Shown here: positions 23,775 to 31,113 of the stretch, one piece after another
How the letters are laid out: every line of letters begins with the position of its first letter
Numbering within the stretch: position 1 is the first letter of the stretch
Origin: Actinoallomurus sp.
GTDB lineage: Bacteria; Actinomycetota; Actinomycetes; Streptosporangiales; Streptosporangiaceae
Assembly: GCA_025964685.1 (NCBI GenBank)
Contig: JAOPYG010000411.1
Location: 1-44,174 of the forward strand
Direction of reading: 5' to 3'
Length of the DNA: 44,174 bases
Translations under genes and position numbers: made by a program
The notes under the pieces: generated by a model
What the model was told of the DNA's origin: nothing
Seen by the model: only the letters and a program-made list of their open reading frames with translations
Database searches by the model: none

Positions 23775-24947
23775 TCAAGGACGGAGTACCGCCTTGATCA
23801 CGCCGTCGGCGCGCTCGTCGAACGCCCGGTAGAGGTCCGGTGCGTCGTCGAGCCCCCCGTGGTGGGTGACGATGACGCTGGGGCGGGCCCGGCCGGACAG
23901 GATCAGGTCGCGCAGCAGAACGGTGTACCGGCGGTCGTGGGTGCGGCCGAACCCGACCGACACCCCCTTGGAGAAGAACGTGGCCCACGGCACCGTGAGA
24001 CGGCCGTCGGCGTGGCCGCCGGGCGCGGGGTGCAGATCCTTTTCGGCGTAGACACCGATCACACCGACGTGCCCGGTCGGGTTGACCAGGCGCGCGAGGT
24101 CGTCGATGACCTGCATGGGGTTCTCCCGCTCGGGTGCCTCGCGGTCGCGGGCCTGGAAGCCCACGGCGTCGATGCCGATCTCCACGCCGCACATGGACTC
24201 CTCACCGATGGGCAGTCCGCCGGCCCGGCGCAGGTCGCGGATCCGCTCGACGGGGTCCCCCTGCCGGAAGTCGACCGGCGTGGCGCCGAGCTCGCCCGCC
24301 TTGTCGAGCCGCTCGGTCACCCCGTCGACCACGTAGACCTCGGCGGCGCCCTTCAGCAGCGAGCTGTAGGCCGCGAGCAGGCCGATGGCGCCCGCCCCGA
24401 ACACCGCCACGGTCGATCCCGCGAAGACCCGCGCCAGCTCGGTCGCGTGCCAGCCGGTCACGAAGGCGTCGGCCAGCAGCACGAAGTCGTCCTCCAGGGC
24501 GTCCCCGGGTTCGCCCGGCACGGGCACGCAGTTCGCGTCGGCGAAGGGAACCCGCAGCAGTTCGGCCTGCGCGCCGCGGTAGCCGCCCATCCCCGCGTAG
24601 CCGTACGCGGCGCCGAAGCCGCCCGGGCGCACCCGCAGGCAGGCGGCCGAGAGCCCCTTCGCGCAGTTGACGCACACCCCGCAGTACAGATGGGTGGGGA
24701 TCACCACCCGGTCACCCGGCTTCACCATCTCCACCGCGGGACCGGCCTCTTCCACCACGCCGAGTGGCTCGTGCCCCAGGACCAGCCCGGGTTCGGCGCC
24801 GGTCCGCCCGTCGTACATGTGCAGGTCGGTGCCGCAGATCGCGCTCGACGTCACGCGGATCACCACGTCGGACGGCTCTTCCAGCGTCGCATCCGGCACA
24901 TCCTCGACCGTGACCGTACGGGTGCCGGCGAAGACCACCGCCTTCAC
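23775..24947 (-). CDS. Zinc-dependent dehydrogenase, formaldehyde-dehydrogenase-like
   Basis: Medium-chain dehydrogenase/reductase of 390 residues. The catalytic zinc site is built by S-A-I-C-G-T-D-L-H and G-H-E-P-L-G; structural zinc cysteines are in Y-C-G-V-C-V-N-C-A-K-G-L-S-A-A-C; the cofactor fold shows V-F-G-A-G-A-I-G-L-L-A. A long insertion near 270-310 (R-E-A-P-E-R-E-N-P-M) and V-G-V-I-G-V-Y are typical of glutathione-independent formaldehyde dehydrogenases and related enzymes, so an aldehyde or alcohol substrate with NAD(H) is expected. It begins with GTG 24947; no clear ribosome site is seen. It is single and flanked by a methyltransferase and, upstream, the MITE copy 2. Confidence 0.88.
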   Translation of the reverse strand: MKAVVFAGTRTVTVEDVPDATLEEPSDVVIRVTSSAICGTDLHMYDGRTGAEPGLVLGHEPLGVVEEAGPAVEMVKPGDRVVIPTHLYCGVCVNCAKGLSAACLRVRPGGFGAAYGYAGMGGYRGAQAELLRVPFADANCVPVPGEPGDALEDDFVLLADAFVTGWHATELARVFAGSTVAVFGAGAIGLLAAYSSLLKGAAEVYVVDGVTERLDKAGELGATPVDFRQGDPVERIRDLRRAGGLPIGEESMCGVEIGIDAVGFQARDREAPERENPMQVIDDLARLVNPTGHVGVIGVYAEKDLHPAPGGHADGRLTVPWATFFSKGVSVGFGRTHDRRYTVLLRDLILSGRARPSVIVTHHGGLDDAPDLYRAFDERADGVIKAVLRP

Positions 24948-25051
24948 GCCGCGCCACCGCGGTGTGTCCGTGACGACCCGTCCATGTCACTCACCTTCCT
25001 CGGCAGCCGACGCCGCTTCCAGTCCTACCCCGCGATCGGCCCCCCACCGGC

Positions 25052-25126
25052 CTAGGACGTGTCTGATAGATCCCGTTCGTAGCGAGCGCCGCGCAGCCGG
25101 ACAGGGATTTGTCAGACACGCCCTAG
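25052..25126. mobile_element. MITE-like palindromic element, copy 2
   Basis: A 75-bp element bounded by CTAG on both sides. Its 23-base arms match at 20 positions when one is reverse-complemented (starting CTAGGACGTGTCTGA and ending TCAGACACGCCCTAG). The middle contains CGTTCGTAGCG and CGCAGCCGGACAGGG, shared with copy 1. The right-hand CTAG forms the TAG stop codon of the ECF42 sigma gene. No open frame of note lies inside. Confidence 0.75.
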
Positions 25127-26367
25127 CCGCCGAGGCGGGCGGCGCGGGTGAGGAGGTACCCCCGCTCCGGAGGGCTCATCGTGAGCCTGGCCGCCGTACG
25201 GTAGCTTTCGGCGGCGGCCGATCGGTCGCCCGCCATCTCCAGCAGGTGGGCGCGTGCCGCGTGCAGCCGATGATGATTCGCCAGGCGTGCGTCGGACTCC
25301 AGCGCGTCGAGCATGCCGAGCCCGGTGGCCGGGCCGTGCGTCATGGCGGCCGCCACGGAACGGTTGAGCGAGACCATGGGATTGTCCGACATGCGCTCCA
25401 GCAGGCCGTACAGCGCCAGGATCTGCGGCCAGTCGGTGTCCTCGACCCCGGCGGCCTCGTCATGCACGGCGCTGACCGCCGCCTGAAGCTGGTACGGCCC
25501 GACCGTGCCCCTGGCCAGGGTCGCGGTGATGAGGTCGACTCCCTCGGCGATCAGATCCGCGTCCCAGAGGGTCCGGTCCTGTTCGGCGAGCGGGATCAGT
25601 TCGCCGGCCGGTCCCGTACGCGCCGGGCGCCGCGCCTCGGTGAGCAACATCAGCGCGAGCAGCCCGGCCACCTCACAGTCGTCCGGGAGAAGCTCGCGGA
25701 CCGCACGGGTCAGCCGGATCGCCTCCCACGCCAGGTCGCCACGGTGCAGCTCGGGACCGGCGCTGCCGGCGTACCCCTCGTTGAAGATCAGATACAGCAC
25801 GTGCAGCACCGAACGGAGGCGTCCCGCCCACTCCTCGGCCGACGGCATGCGGAACGGGACGTTCGAGGCACGGATGCGCTGCTTGGCCCGGCTGATCCGC
25901 TGCGCCATGGTCGCCTCGGGCACCATGAACGCGTTGGCGATCTCCGTCGTGGTCAATCCGCCGACCGACCGCAGCGTCAGGGCGATCGCCGACGTCGGGG
26001 TCAGTGACGGGTGACAGCACAGGAACAGCACCGTCAGCGTGTCGTCGCGGTGCCCCTCGTACTCATCATCCGCGGACGGCGCGGACCACTGGTCGGCCGG
26101 TGTCTGCCGCACGACGACGTCCTCCCGGCGGCGCCGGGCCTGCTCGCTCCGCACCTGCTCGGTCATGCGGCGTGCCGCGACCTGGATCAGCCACCCGCGC
26201 GGGTTGTCCGGCACCCCATCGTGCGGCCACTGCGCCGCGGCGGCCAGCAGGGCCTCCTGGACCGCGTCCTCTGCGGTCTCGAAGTCCCCGAAACGGCGGC
26301 CGAGCACGCCGAGGACCTGCGGCGCCAGAAGGCGTAGCAGGTCCTCGACGTCCGTCTCCAGCTCCAG
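25123..26367 (-). CDS. ECF42-group sigma factor with TPR-like C-terminus
   Basis: Alternative sigma factor of about 414 residues, with sigma2 (D-F-E-T-A-E-D-A-V-Q-E-A), sigma4 (A-L-T-L-R-S-V-G-G-L-T-T-T-E-I-A) and a helical C-terminal extension of about 200 residues (L-I-F-N-E-G-Y-A, then TPR-like helices to R-A-A-R-L-G-G). ECF42 factors occur with DGPF/YCII proteins, exactly the gene upstream here. The start is odd: homology clearly reaches back to D-V-E-D-L-L-R-L-L-A-P-Q, yet the first ATG/GTG/TTG in frame is GTG 26307, inside sigma2. I place the start at CTG 26367, with GGGAGG nine bases upstream. Alternatives are a one-base frameshift from the GTG that overlaps the YCII stop, or read-through of that TGA, which is in the same frame. 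Its stop lies in a MITE end. Confidence 0.85.
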   Translation of the reverse strand: MELETDVEDLLRLLAPQVLGVLGRRFGDFETAEDAVQEALLAAAAQWPHDGVPDNPRGWLIQVAARRMTEQVRSEQARRRREDVVVRQTPADQWSAPSADDEYEGHRDDTLTVLFLCCHPSLTPTSAIALTLRSVGGLTTTEIANAFMVPEATMAQRISRAKQRIRASNVPFRMPSAEEWAGRLRSVLHVLYLIFNEGYAGSAGPELHRGDLAWEAIRLTRAVRELLPDDCEVAGLLALMLLTEARRPARTGPAGELIPLAEQDRTLWDADLIAEGVDLITATLARGTVGPYQLQAAVSAVHDEAAGVEDTDWPQILALYGLLERMSDNPMVSLNRSVAAAMTHGPATGLGMLDALESDARLANHHRLHAARAHLLEMAGDRSAAAESYRTAARLTMSPPERGYLLTRAARLGG

Positions 26368-26370
26368 GAC

Positions 26371-26772
26371 TCACACCTCCCTGGGCGGTGCCGACATCAC
26401 GGGGCGTACCTCGATCGGCATGTTCAGCGGCCTGCCGCCGGGGCCGGGCGCGGCCGACACGGCCGCGGCGAGCTCGACCGCGCGTTCGGGCGTCTCGCAG
26501 TCGACGATCCACCACCCGGCGAGGAACTCCTTGGTCTCGGGGAACGGCCCGTCGCTCACCAGGGGCGCCTGGCCGCCGTTCGCCCGGACGATCTTGGCGT
26601 GGTCGGGCATGGCCAGCCCCTGCGCGTCGACGAACTCCCCGGACTTGACGAGCTCCTCGTTGGTGCGCCCCATGAACTCGATGTGCGCCTTGACCTCCTC
26701 CGCCGACCAGGTGTCGATCCCGGGAAAGTCCGTCTGTGCCGCGCTGAACTGCATCAACATTATGTACTTCAT
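26371..26772 (-). CDS. DGPF-domain (YCII-related) protein
   Basis: Small 133-residue protein of the YCII-like superfamily with the hallmark S-D-G-P-F-P-E-T-K-E (DGPF at 74-77) and W-W-I-V-D-C-E-T-P-E-R-A. These proteins are the constant genomic partners of ECF42 sigma factors and are thought to be targets or modulators of them; no enzymatic reaction is established. ATG 26772 is preceded by GAGGAA. The stop is two codons from the apparent start of the sigma factor and in the same reading frame. It is divergent from the phosphate transporter gene. Confidence 0.9.
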   Translation of the reverse strand: MKYIMLMQFSAAQTDFPGIDTWSAEEVKAHIEFMGRTNEELVKSGEFVDAQGLAMPDHAKIVRANGGQAPLVSDGPFPETKEFLAGWWIVDCETPERAVELAAAVSAAPGPGGRPLNMPIEVRPVMSAPPREV

Positions 26773-26869
26773 GGCTGTGTTCCTCACGTTCCGCGCCGTC
26801 CATCGGCGCTCTCACGTATAGGTAGAAGCAGTCCTCGGATTCTCGACATCCTGGCAAGGATCCAATGCA

Positions 26870-26891
26870 CTTCACCTTCCGTTCATGACGG
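26870..26891 (+). promoter_or_regulatory. Possible PHO box (two 11-nt units)
   Basis: CTTCACCTTCC and GTTCATGACGG are adjacent 11-base units resembling the direct repeats bound by PhoP in streptomycetes (GTTCA-type units). They lie 53 bases before the PiT gene start, consistent with phosphate control. Two imperfect units only, so the call is tentative. Confidence 0.35.
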
Positions 26892-26943
26892 AAATCTACG
26901 TTGATCGGTGTCGGCGTAGCCGTTGCAGCGAGGTAAGGCCCTG

Positions 26944-27582
26944 ATGGACCACTGGTCGTTCCTGGTCGTGGTCGTGGTGATCGCGGCCCTGGCATTCGAT
27001 TTCACCAACGGTTTCCACGACACCGCGCAGAAGACGATGGGCGTCATCACGCTCACGCTCATCTCGGCCGGGATCCTCTCCCACGGCTCCGGACCACCCT
27101 GGTGGGTCGCGCTCATGGCCGGACTGGCGATCGCGTGCGGCACGTACGCGGGCGGCTGGCGGATCATCCGGACGATGGGCAAGGGACCGACCGACATCCA
27201 GTCGCCGCAGGGCTTCGCGGCCGAGACCGCCGCGACCACGGTGATCCTCGCCTCGTCCCACCTCGGCTTCGCGCTGTCCACGACGCAGGTGTGCTCCGGC
27301 GGAATCCTCGGCGCGGGGATCGGGCGGCGGCTCGCCGAGGTGCGCTGGAGCGTCGCCGGCCGGATGGCCCTGGCGTGGCTGTTCACACTCCCGGCCGCCG
27401 CCGTGGTCGGTGGCCTGTCCGCGGCCGTGGCCAGGCAGGGCACGGCCGGAATCGTCGTCATCTGCGTCGCCGCCGTGGCGGTCGCCACCGCCATCTACGC
27501 GCTCTCGCGACGGAACCCGGTCGACGCCAGGAACGTCAACGACCAGCCGGCGGCACCCGTCCCGTCGGCGACCGCGGCGTGA
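26944..27582 (+). CDS. pit: PiT-type phosphate transporter with internal in-frame deletion
   Basis: PiT inorganic phosphate/cation symporters of actinomycetes have about 330 residues or more and two copies of a signature, one in each half. This protein has 212. It starts M-D-H-W-S-F-L-V-V-V, reaches the first signature D-F-T-N-G-F-H-D-T-A at 19-28, and then continues directly as Q-K-T-M-G-V-I-T-L-T, which belongs after the second signature. The C-terminal half is intact, with G-T-Y-A-G-G-W-R-I-I-R-T-M-G-K, S-P-Q-G-F-A-A-E-T and A-L-S-T-T-Q-V-C-S-G-G. About 130 or more residues with the central helices are missing, and the frame is kept across the join at 27027/27028. Whether a half-transporter works is doubtful; it may dimerise or be a pseudogene. 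Its usual DUF47 partner is not upstream. Confidence 0.85.
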   Translation: MDHWSFLVVVVVIAALAFDFTNGFHDTAQKTMGVITLTLISAGILSHGSGPPWWVALMAGLAIACGTYAGGWRIIRTMGKGPTDIQSPQGFAAETAATTVILASSHLGFALSTTQVCSGGILGAGIGRRLAEVRWSVAGRMALAWLFTLPAAAVVGGLSAAVARQGTAGIVVICVAAVAVATAIYALSRRNPVDARNVNDQPAAPVPSATAA

Positions 27583-27595
27583 GGAGGGAGCCGAG

Positions 27596-27832
27596 ATGGA
27601 CATCAAGTGGAGCGCGCTCAGCGAGGTGGCCCTGGTCAGCTTCGGGGCCGGCGTCGGGATCGTGGTGATCTTCGCGGTGGGGGCGCTCGCCTGGTCACAG
27701 GGCGGCTCCGGGGAGGATGAGGCGGCGGCACGGGGCGGAGCGCTCGGCAACGCCGCCGCCGCCGTCTGCTTCCTCGCCTGCGCCCTCATCGCGGCCTACG
27801 GGATCTACCTCATCGTCCCGCAGTTCCACTGA
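27596..27832 (+). CDS. Small two-span membrane protein after pit
   Basis: A 78-residue protein with two hydrophobic helices (about 10-32 and 52-74) joined by a charged Gly/Glu-rich loop. Similar small proteins follow pit genes in other actinomycetes, so it is probably a transporter partner. GAGGAGGGAG just before ATG 27596 is a very good ribosome site overlapping the end of pit, indicating one transcript. Function unknown. Confidence 0.75.
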   Translation: MDIKWSALSEVALVSFGAGVGIVVIFAVGALAWSQGGSGEDEAAARGGALGNAAAAVCFLACALIAAYGIYLIVPQFH

Positions 27833-27901
27833 CCGGCCGCTTGCCCCAGCCTCGCCGTGTCTGGCCGGGTGAGGCGCTCGGGACGTACGCCTCTAGCGTC
27901 C

Positions 27902-29584
27902 TCACCTCGCCCGGACCTGTCGATACTCCGGCTGCCACATCGCGTCCCGCACCTGCTGGGCCGGGTCGGGCAGGTCGGCTCCGGCCAGGCCCTCCTTCAG
28001 CGCCTGCTCGGCGACCGCGGCGGCGACCGTCGCCGACACCTCCCGCAGGTCATCGACCTGGGGCAGCAGCGACGCCCCCGGAGCGGTGACGTCCACCAGC
28101 CCGCCGACGGCCTCGGCGGCGGCGTGGAGCATGCCGTCGCTGACCTGCCGGGCCCGCGCGGTGACCGCGCCCAGCCCAAGGCCGGGGTACAGCAGGGCGT
28201 TGTTGGCCTGGCCGATGGTGTAAGTGATCTGGTCGTAGGTGATCGGCGCGACCGGGATGCCGGTGGCGACGAGGGCGCGCCCCTCGGTCCAGCGGATCAG
28301 GTCGGCCGGCATCGCCTCGATCCGCTCGGTGGGATTGGAGATCGGGAAGATGACGGGCCGGTCGACGCCGGCGGCCATCGCGCGCACGATCTGCTCGGTG
28401 AAGGCGCCGTGCGCGGTGGACGTGCCGAGCAGCATGGTCGGCTTCACCTGCTCGACGACCCCTTGGAGGCCCCTGTCGTCCCAGCCGGTGACCTCGGCGG
28501 CGGGCCGGGCATACGGGACCTGGAAGTCCCGCAGGTCGGACATGTCATCGGTCAGCAGCCCCTGCTTGTCGACCGCCCAGATGCGCCGTGCGGCGGTGTC
28601 CGGGGCCAGGCCGTCGCGGACCATCGCGTCGCGCAACTGGTCGGCGATGCCGATGCCGGCCGTCCCGGCGCCGAACACCACGATCCGCTGGTCGCGCATC
28701 GGCGTTCTGGAGACGCGTACGGCACCGAGCATGGCGGCCAGCACGATCGCTCCGGTCCCCTGCATGTCGTCGTTGAACGTCGGGATCCGCTGGGTGTACT
28801 TCTCCAGGATCCGCCGGGCGTTGGAGGGGCCGAAGTCCTCCCAGTGCAGCATCGCGCCGGGGAACCTGCGGGTGGCGGCGGTGACGTACGCGTCGATGAA
28901 GTCGTCGTAGGCCTGTCCCCGCACCCGCGCGTGCCGGAGGCCGACGTACGCGGGGTCGTGCAGCAGCCGCTCGTTGTCGGTGCCGACGTCCAGCGCGACC
29001 GGTACGGCCCGCGCCGGGTCGATGCCGGCGGCGGCGGTGTAGACGGCGAGCTTGCCGGCCGCGATGCCGGCACCGCCGCCCACGCCCCAGTCGCCGATGC
29101 CCAGGATCTGCTCCGCGTCGGAGGCCACGATGAGGTCGGCCTCGTCCATGCGGAGGTTGTCGAACGCCTGCTCGATGCCGCGCGGGTCGTCGATGGACAG
29201 GTAGACGCCACGAGGCCGGCGGTACTCCTGGCTGTAGGACCTGATCGCCTCCGCGACCGTCGGGTCGTAGACGATCGGCAGCATCTCGCGCAGATGATCG
29301 GACAGCAGCCGGTAGTAGAGCACCTCGTTGCGGTCCCGGAGCGCCTCGAGGTAGACGTTCTTGAGCAGGTCGGTGCCCTGGGCCAGATACTGCGCGTACG
29401 TACGGCGCGTCTGCTCCTCCAGTGTCTCGACCACCGGCGGGATCAGCCCGTCGAGTCCCAGCTCGGCGCGCTCCGCCGAGGTGAACGCCGTGCCCTTGTT
29501 CAGCAGCGGGTCCTGCAGCACCGGCAGGCCGCGCGCCGACGTGACGTAGGAACCGTCAGGGGCCTCTTCTCTGCCGGCGGACAC
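27902..29584 (-). CDS. NAD-dependent malic enzyme
   Basis: Oxidative decarboxylation of L-malate to pyruvate, linking the TCA cycle with gluconeogenesis. The product is 560 residues from GTG 29584 (573 if TTG 29623 is used). The N-terminal domain has D-P-L-L-N-K-G-T-A-F-T and L-P-I-V-Y-D-P-T-V; the catalytic region has G-D-W-G-V-G-G and W-E-D-F-G-P-S-N-A; the NAD domain has V-V-F-G-A-G-T-A-G-I-G-I-A and I-F-P-I-S-N-P-T. This is the large SfcA-type form rather than the short form. GTG 29584 is favoured by GGAGG eight bases upstream, which lies in a perfect hairpin. The gene is alone, convergent with the pit unit. Confidence 0.93.
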   Translation of the reverse strand: MSAGREEAPDGSYVTSARGLPVLQDPLLNKGTAFTSAERAELGLDGLIPPVVETLEEQTRRTYAQYLAQGTDLLKNVYLEALRDRNEVLYYRLLSDHLREMLPIVYDPTVAEAIRSYSQEYRRPRGVYLSIDDPRGIEQAFDNLRMDEADLIVASDAEQILGIGDWGVGGGAGIAAGKLAVYTAAAGIDPARAVPVALDVGTDNERLLHDPAYVGLRHARVRGQAYDDFIDAYVTAATRRFPGAMLHWEDFGPSNARRILEKYTQRIPTFNDDMQGTGAIVLAAMLGAVRVSRTPMRDQRIVVFGAGTAGIGIADQLRDAMVRDGLAPDTAARRIWAVDKQGLLTDDMSDLRDFQVPYARPAAEVTGWDDRGLQGVVEQVKPTMLLGTSTAHGAFTEQIVRAMAAGVDRPVIFPISNPTERIEAMPADLIRWTEGRALVATGIPVAPITYDQITYTIGQANNALLYPGLGLGAVTARARQVSDGMLHAAAEAVGGLVDVTAPGASLLPQVDDLREVSATVAAAVAEQALKEGLAGADLPDPAQQVRDAMWQPEYRQVRAR

Positions 29585-29586
29585 CC

Positions 29587-29607
29587 CTCGGACCTCCCCG
29601 GTCCGAG
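29587..29607 (-). promoter_or_regulatory. Hairpin covering the malic enzyme ribosome site
   Basis: CTCGGACC (29587-29594) and GGTCCGAG (29600-29607) pair perfectly around five bases. In the minus-strand transcript the GGGGAGG ribosome site lies in the loop and the stem, immediately before GTG 29584. It could limit translation or act as a DNA operator if the true start is further upstream. Confidence 0.4.
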
Positions 29608-29646
29608 CCGAAGGCACTGCCAAGAAGGTCCAAAGGGTTGGCGCGG

Positions 29647-30699
29647 TCAGCCGATGTGGGGACCGAGGAGGGACAGATCCGCTGGTGACAGGCGGTCCTG
29701 AGCGGTGTTGGCCTGGTGCCAGTACGGGTAGTTCAGCGGCATCGCGCTGACCTCGTCCAGCCGGGCGCGCTCCTCCTCGCTCAGCGTCAGCTCCGCGGCG
29801 GCGAGGTTGTCGGCGAGCTGCTCAGTGGTGCGCGCGCCGATGACCAGCGACGTCACGGCCGGTCGGCCGAGCAGCCACGCCAGCGCGACCTGGGCGGCCG
29901 AGACACCGTGGCCGTCGGCGATCTGGACGAGGACCTCGATCGTGTCGTACAGCTTGTCCTGGTCGTAGACCGGCGGCTCGTTCCAGTCGGTGAGCTGCCG
30001 TGAGCCCTCCGGCGGCGTCTGGCCGCGGCGGTACTTGCCCGACAGCAGCCCGCCGGCGAGCGGGCTCCACACCAGGATGCCGAGTCCCTGGTCGATCGCG
30101 GCCGGCACCAGCTCGTACTCCGCGTCGCGTGCCTGCAGCGAGTAGTAGATCTGCTGACTCACGAACCGCTCGTAGCCCAGCCGGTCGGAGGTGCCCAGCG
30201 CCTTCATCAGCTGCCAGCCGGTGTAGTTGGACGCGCCGACGTAGCGGACCTTGCCGGAGGCGACCAGCGAGTCCAGCGCCTCGAGCGTCTCCTCCAGCGA
30301 GGTGACGCCGTCCCACTCGTGCACCTGGTACAGGTCGATGTGGTCGGTGCCGAGGCGCCGGAGGCTGGCCTCGCAGCCCTCCACGAGGTGGTGACGCGAC
30401 AGGCCGGCGTCGTTGGGCCCAGGACCCATCGGCATGCGGACCTTGGTGGCGAGCAGGACGTCGTCCCGGCGCCCCTTGATGACCTCGCCCACGATCTCTT
30501 CCGAGCGGCCGTTGGAGTAGACGTCGGCCGTGTCGATCAGGTTGATGCCCGCATCGAGGCACATGTCGACCTGCCGTCGTGCCTCATCGGTGTCGGTCGT
30601 GCCCACGTTGGCGAAGTCGCCCTGGCCACCGAAGGTCATGGTGCCCATCGTCAGCGACGACACCCTCAGCCCCGAACTCCCCAGCTGTCGATATTCCAT
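29647..30699 (-). CDS. Aldo/keto reductase
   Basis: NADPH-dependent TIM-barrel reductase of 350 residues acting on aldehydes or ketones. The catalytic tetrad is visible as Asp and Tyr in D-T-A-D-V-Y-S-N-G-R-S-E-E, Lys in L-L-A-T-K-V-R-M and His in L-Y-Q-V-H-E-W-D. The start M-E-Y-R-Q-L-G-S-S-G-L-R-V-S is that of the large potassium-channel-beta-like / YajO-type group. AGGA precedes ATG 30699. The gene lies upstream of malic enzyme in the same direction, but their functions have no evident link. Substrate not deducible. Confidence 0.92.
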   Translation of the reverse strand: MEYRQLGSSGLRVSSLTMGTMTFGGQGDFANVGTTDTDEARRQVDMCLDAGINLIDTADVYSNGRSEEIVGEVIKGRRDDVLLATKVRMPMGPGPNDAGLSRHHLVEGCEASLRRLGTDHIDLYQVHEWDGVTSLEETLEALDSLVASGKVRYVGASNYTGWQLMKALGTSDRLGYERFVSQQIYYSLQARDAEYELVPAAIDQGLGILVWSPLAGGLLSGKYRRGQTPPEGSRQLTDWNEPPVYDQDKLYDTIEVLVQIADGHGVSAAQVALAWLLGRPAVTSLVIGARTTEQLADNLAAAELTLSEEERARLDEVSAMPLNYPYWHQANTAQDRLSPADLSLLGPHIG

Positions 30700-30778
30700 G
30701 CTTTGATCCTAGACAGAGCCAACTCGACGGTTCAGGGGCGCCCGTGTGAGCCGTCGCTTCGAGATATCGAGGAGCGTC

Positions 30779-31111
30779 ATGATCTTCATAACCGCCAAGT
30801 TCCGAGTCCGGCCCGAGGACGCCGACCGATGGCCGGAGATCGCCCGGGAGTTCACCGAGGCGACCCGCGGTGAACCCGGATGCCTGTGGTTCGACTGGTC
30901 CCGGAGCCTGGACGACCCTACGGAGTACGTTCTGGTCGAGGCGTTCCGCGACGGCGACGCGGGCGGCGCCCACGTACAGTCCGACCACTTCAAGAGCGCG
31001 CAGCAGACCCTGCCGCCGCACCTGGCCGAGACGCCGCGGATCGTGAACGCCACGGTGCCGCAGGACGACTGGTCCGAGCTCGGCGAGATGGCCGTGCCCT
31101 CGGAGGGCTGA
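30779..31111 (+). CDS. Putative quinol monooxygenase (ABM domain)
   Basis: A 110-residue antibiotic-biosynthesis-monooxygenase fold protein (ferredoxin-like dimer) that oxidises quinols or other aromatic compounds without a metal or flavin. Core sequence: I-T-A-K-F-R-V-R-P-E-D, then E-P-G-C-L-W-F-D-W and Y-V-L-V-E-A-F-R-D-G-D-A-G-G-A-H-V-Q-S-D-H-F. GAGGAG lies four bases before ATG 30779; an upstream ATG at 30746 is less likely. It ends three bases from the end of the convergent alditol oxidase gene. Related proteins also act as small stress oxygenases, so the name is provisional. Confidence 0.88.
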   Translation: MIFITAKFRVRPEDADRWPEIAREFTEATRGEPGCLWFDWSRSLDDPTEYVLVEAFRDGDAGGAHVQSDHFKSAQQTLPPHLAETPRIVNATVPQDDWSELGEMAVPSEG

Positions 31112-31113
31112 CC

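Noticed and set aside
23703..25055. 450-codon plus-strand frame opposite the zinc dehydrogenase
   Set aside because: Antisense shadow with repetitive Arg/Gly/His/Val composition and no recognisable domain.
22763..25126. The two palindromic repeats as a CRISPR or composite transposon
   Set aside because: Only two copies 2.3 kb apart, each self-palindromic and with different lengths; the genes between them are ordinary chromosomal genes without a transposase.
27857..29701. 614-codon plus-strand frame opposite malic enzyme
   Set aside because: Antisense shadow; malic enzyme on the other strand shows full domain structure.
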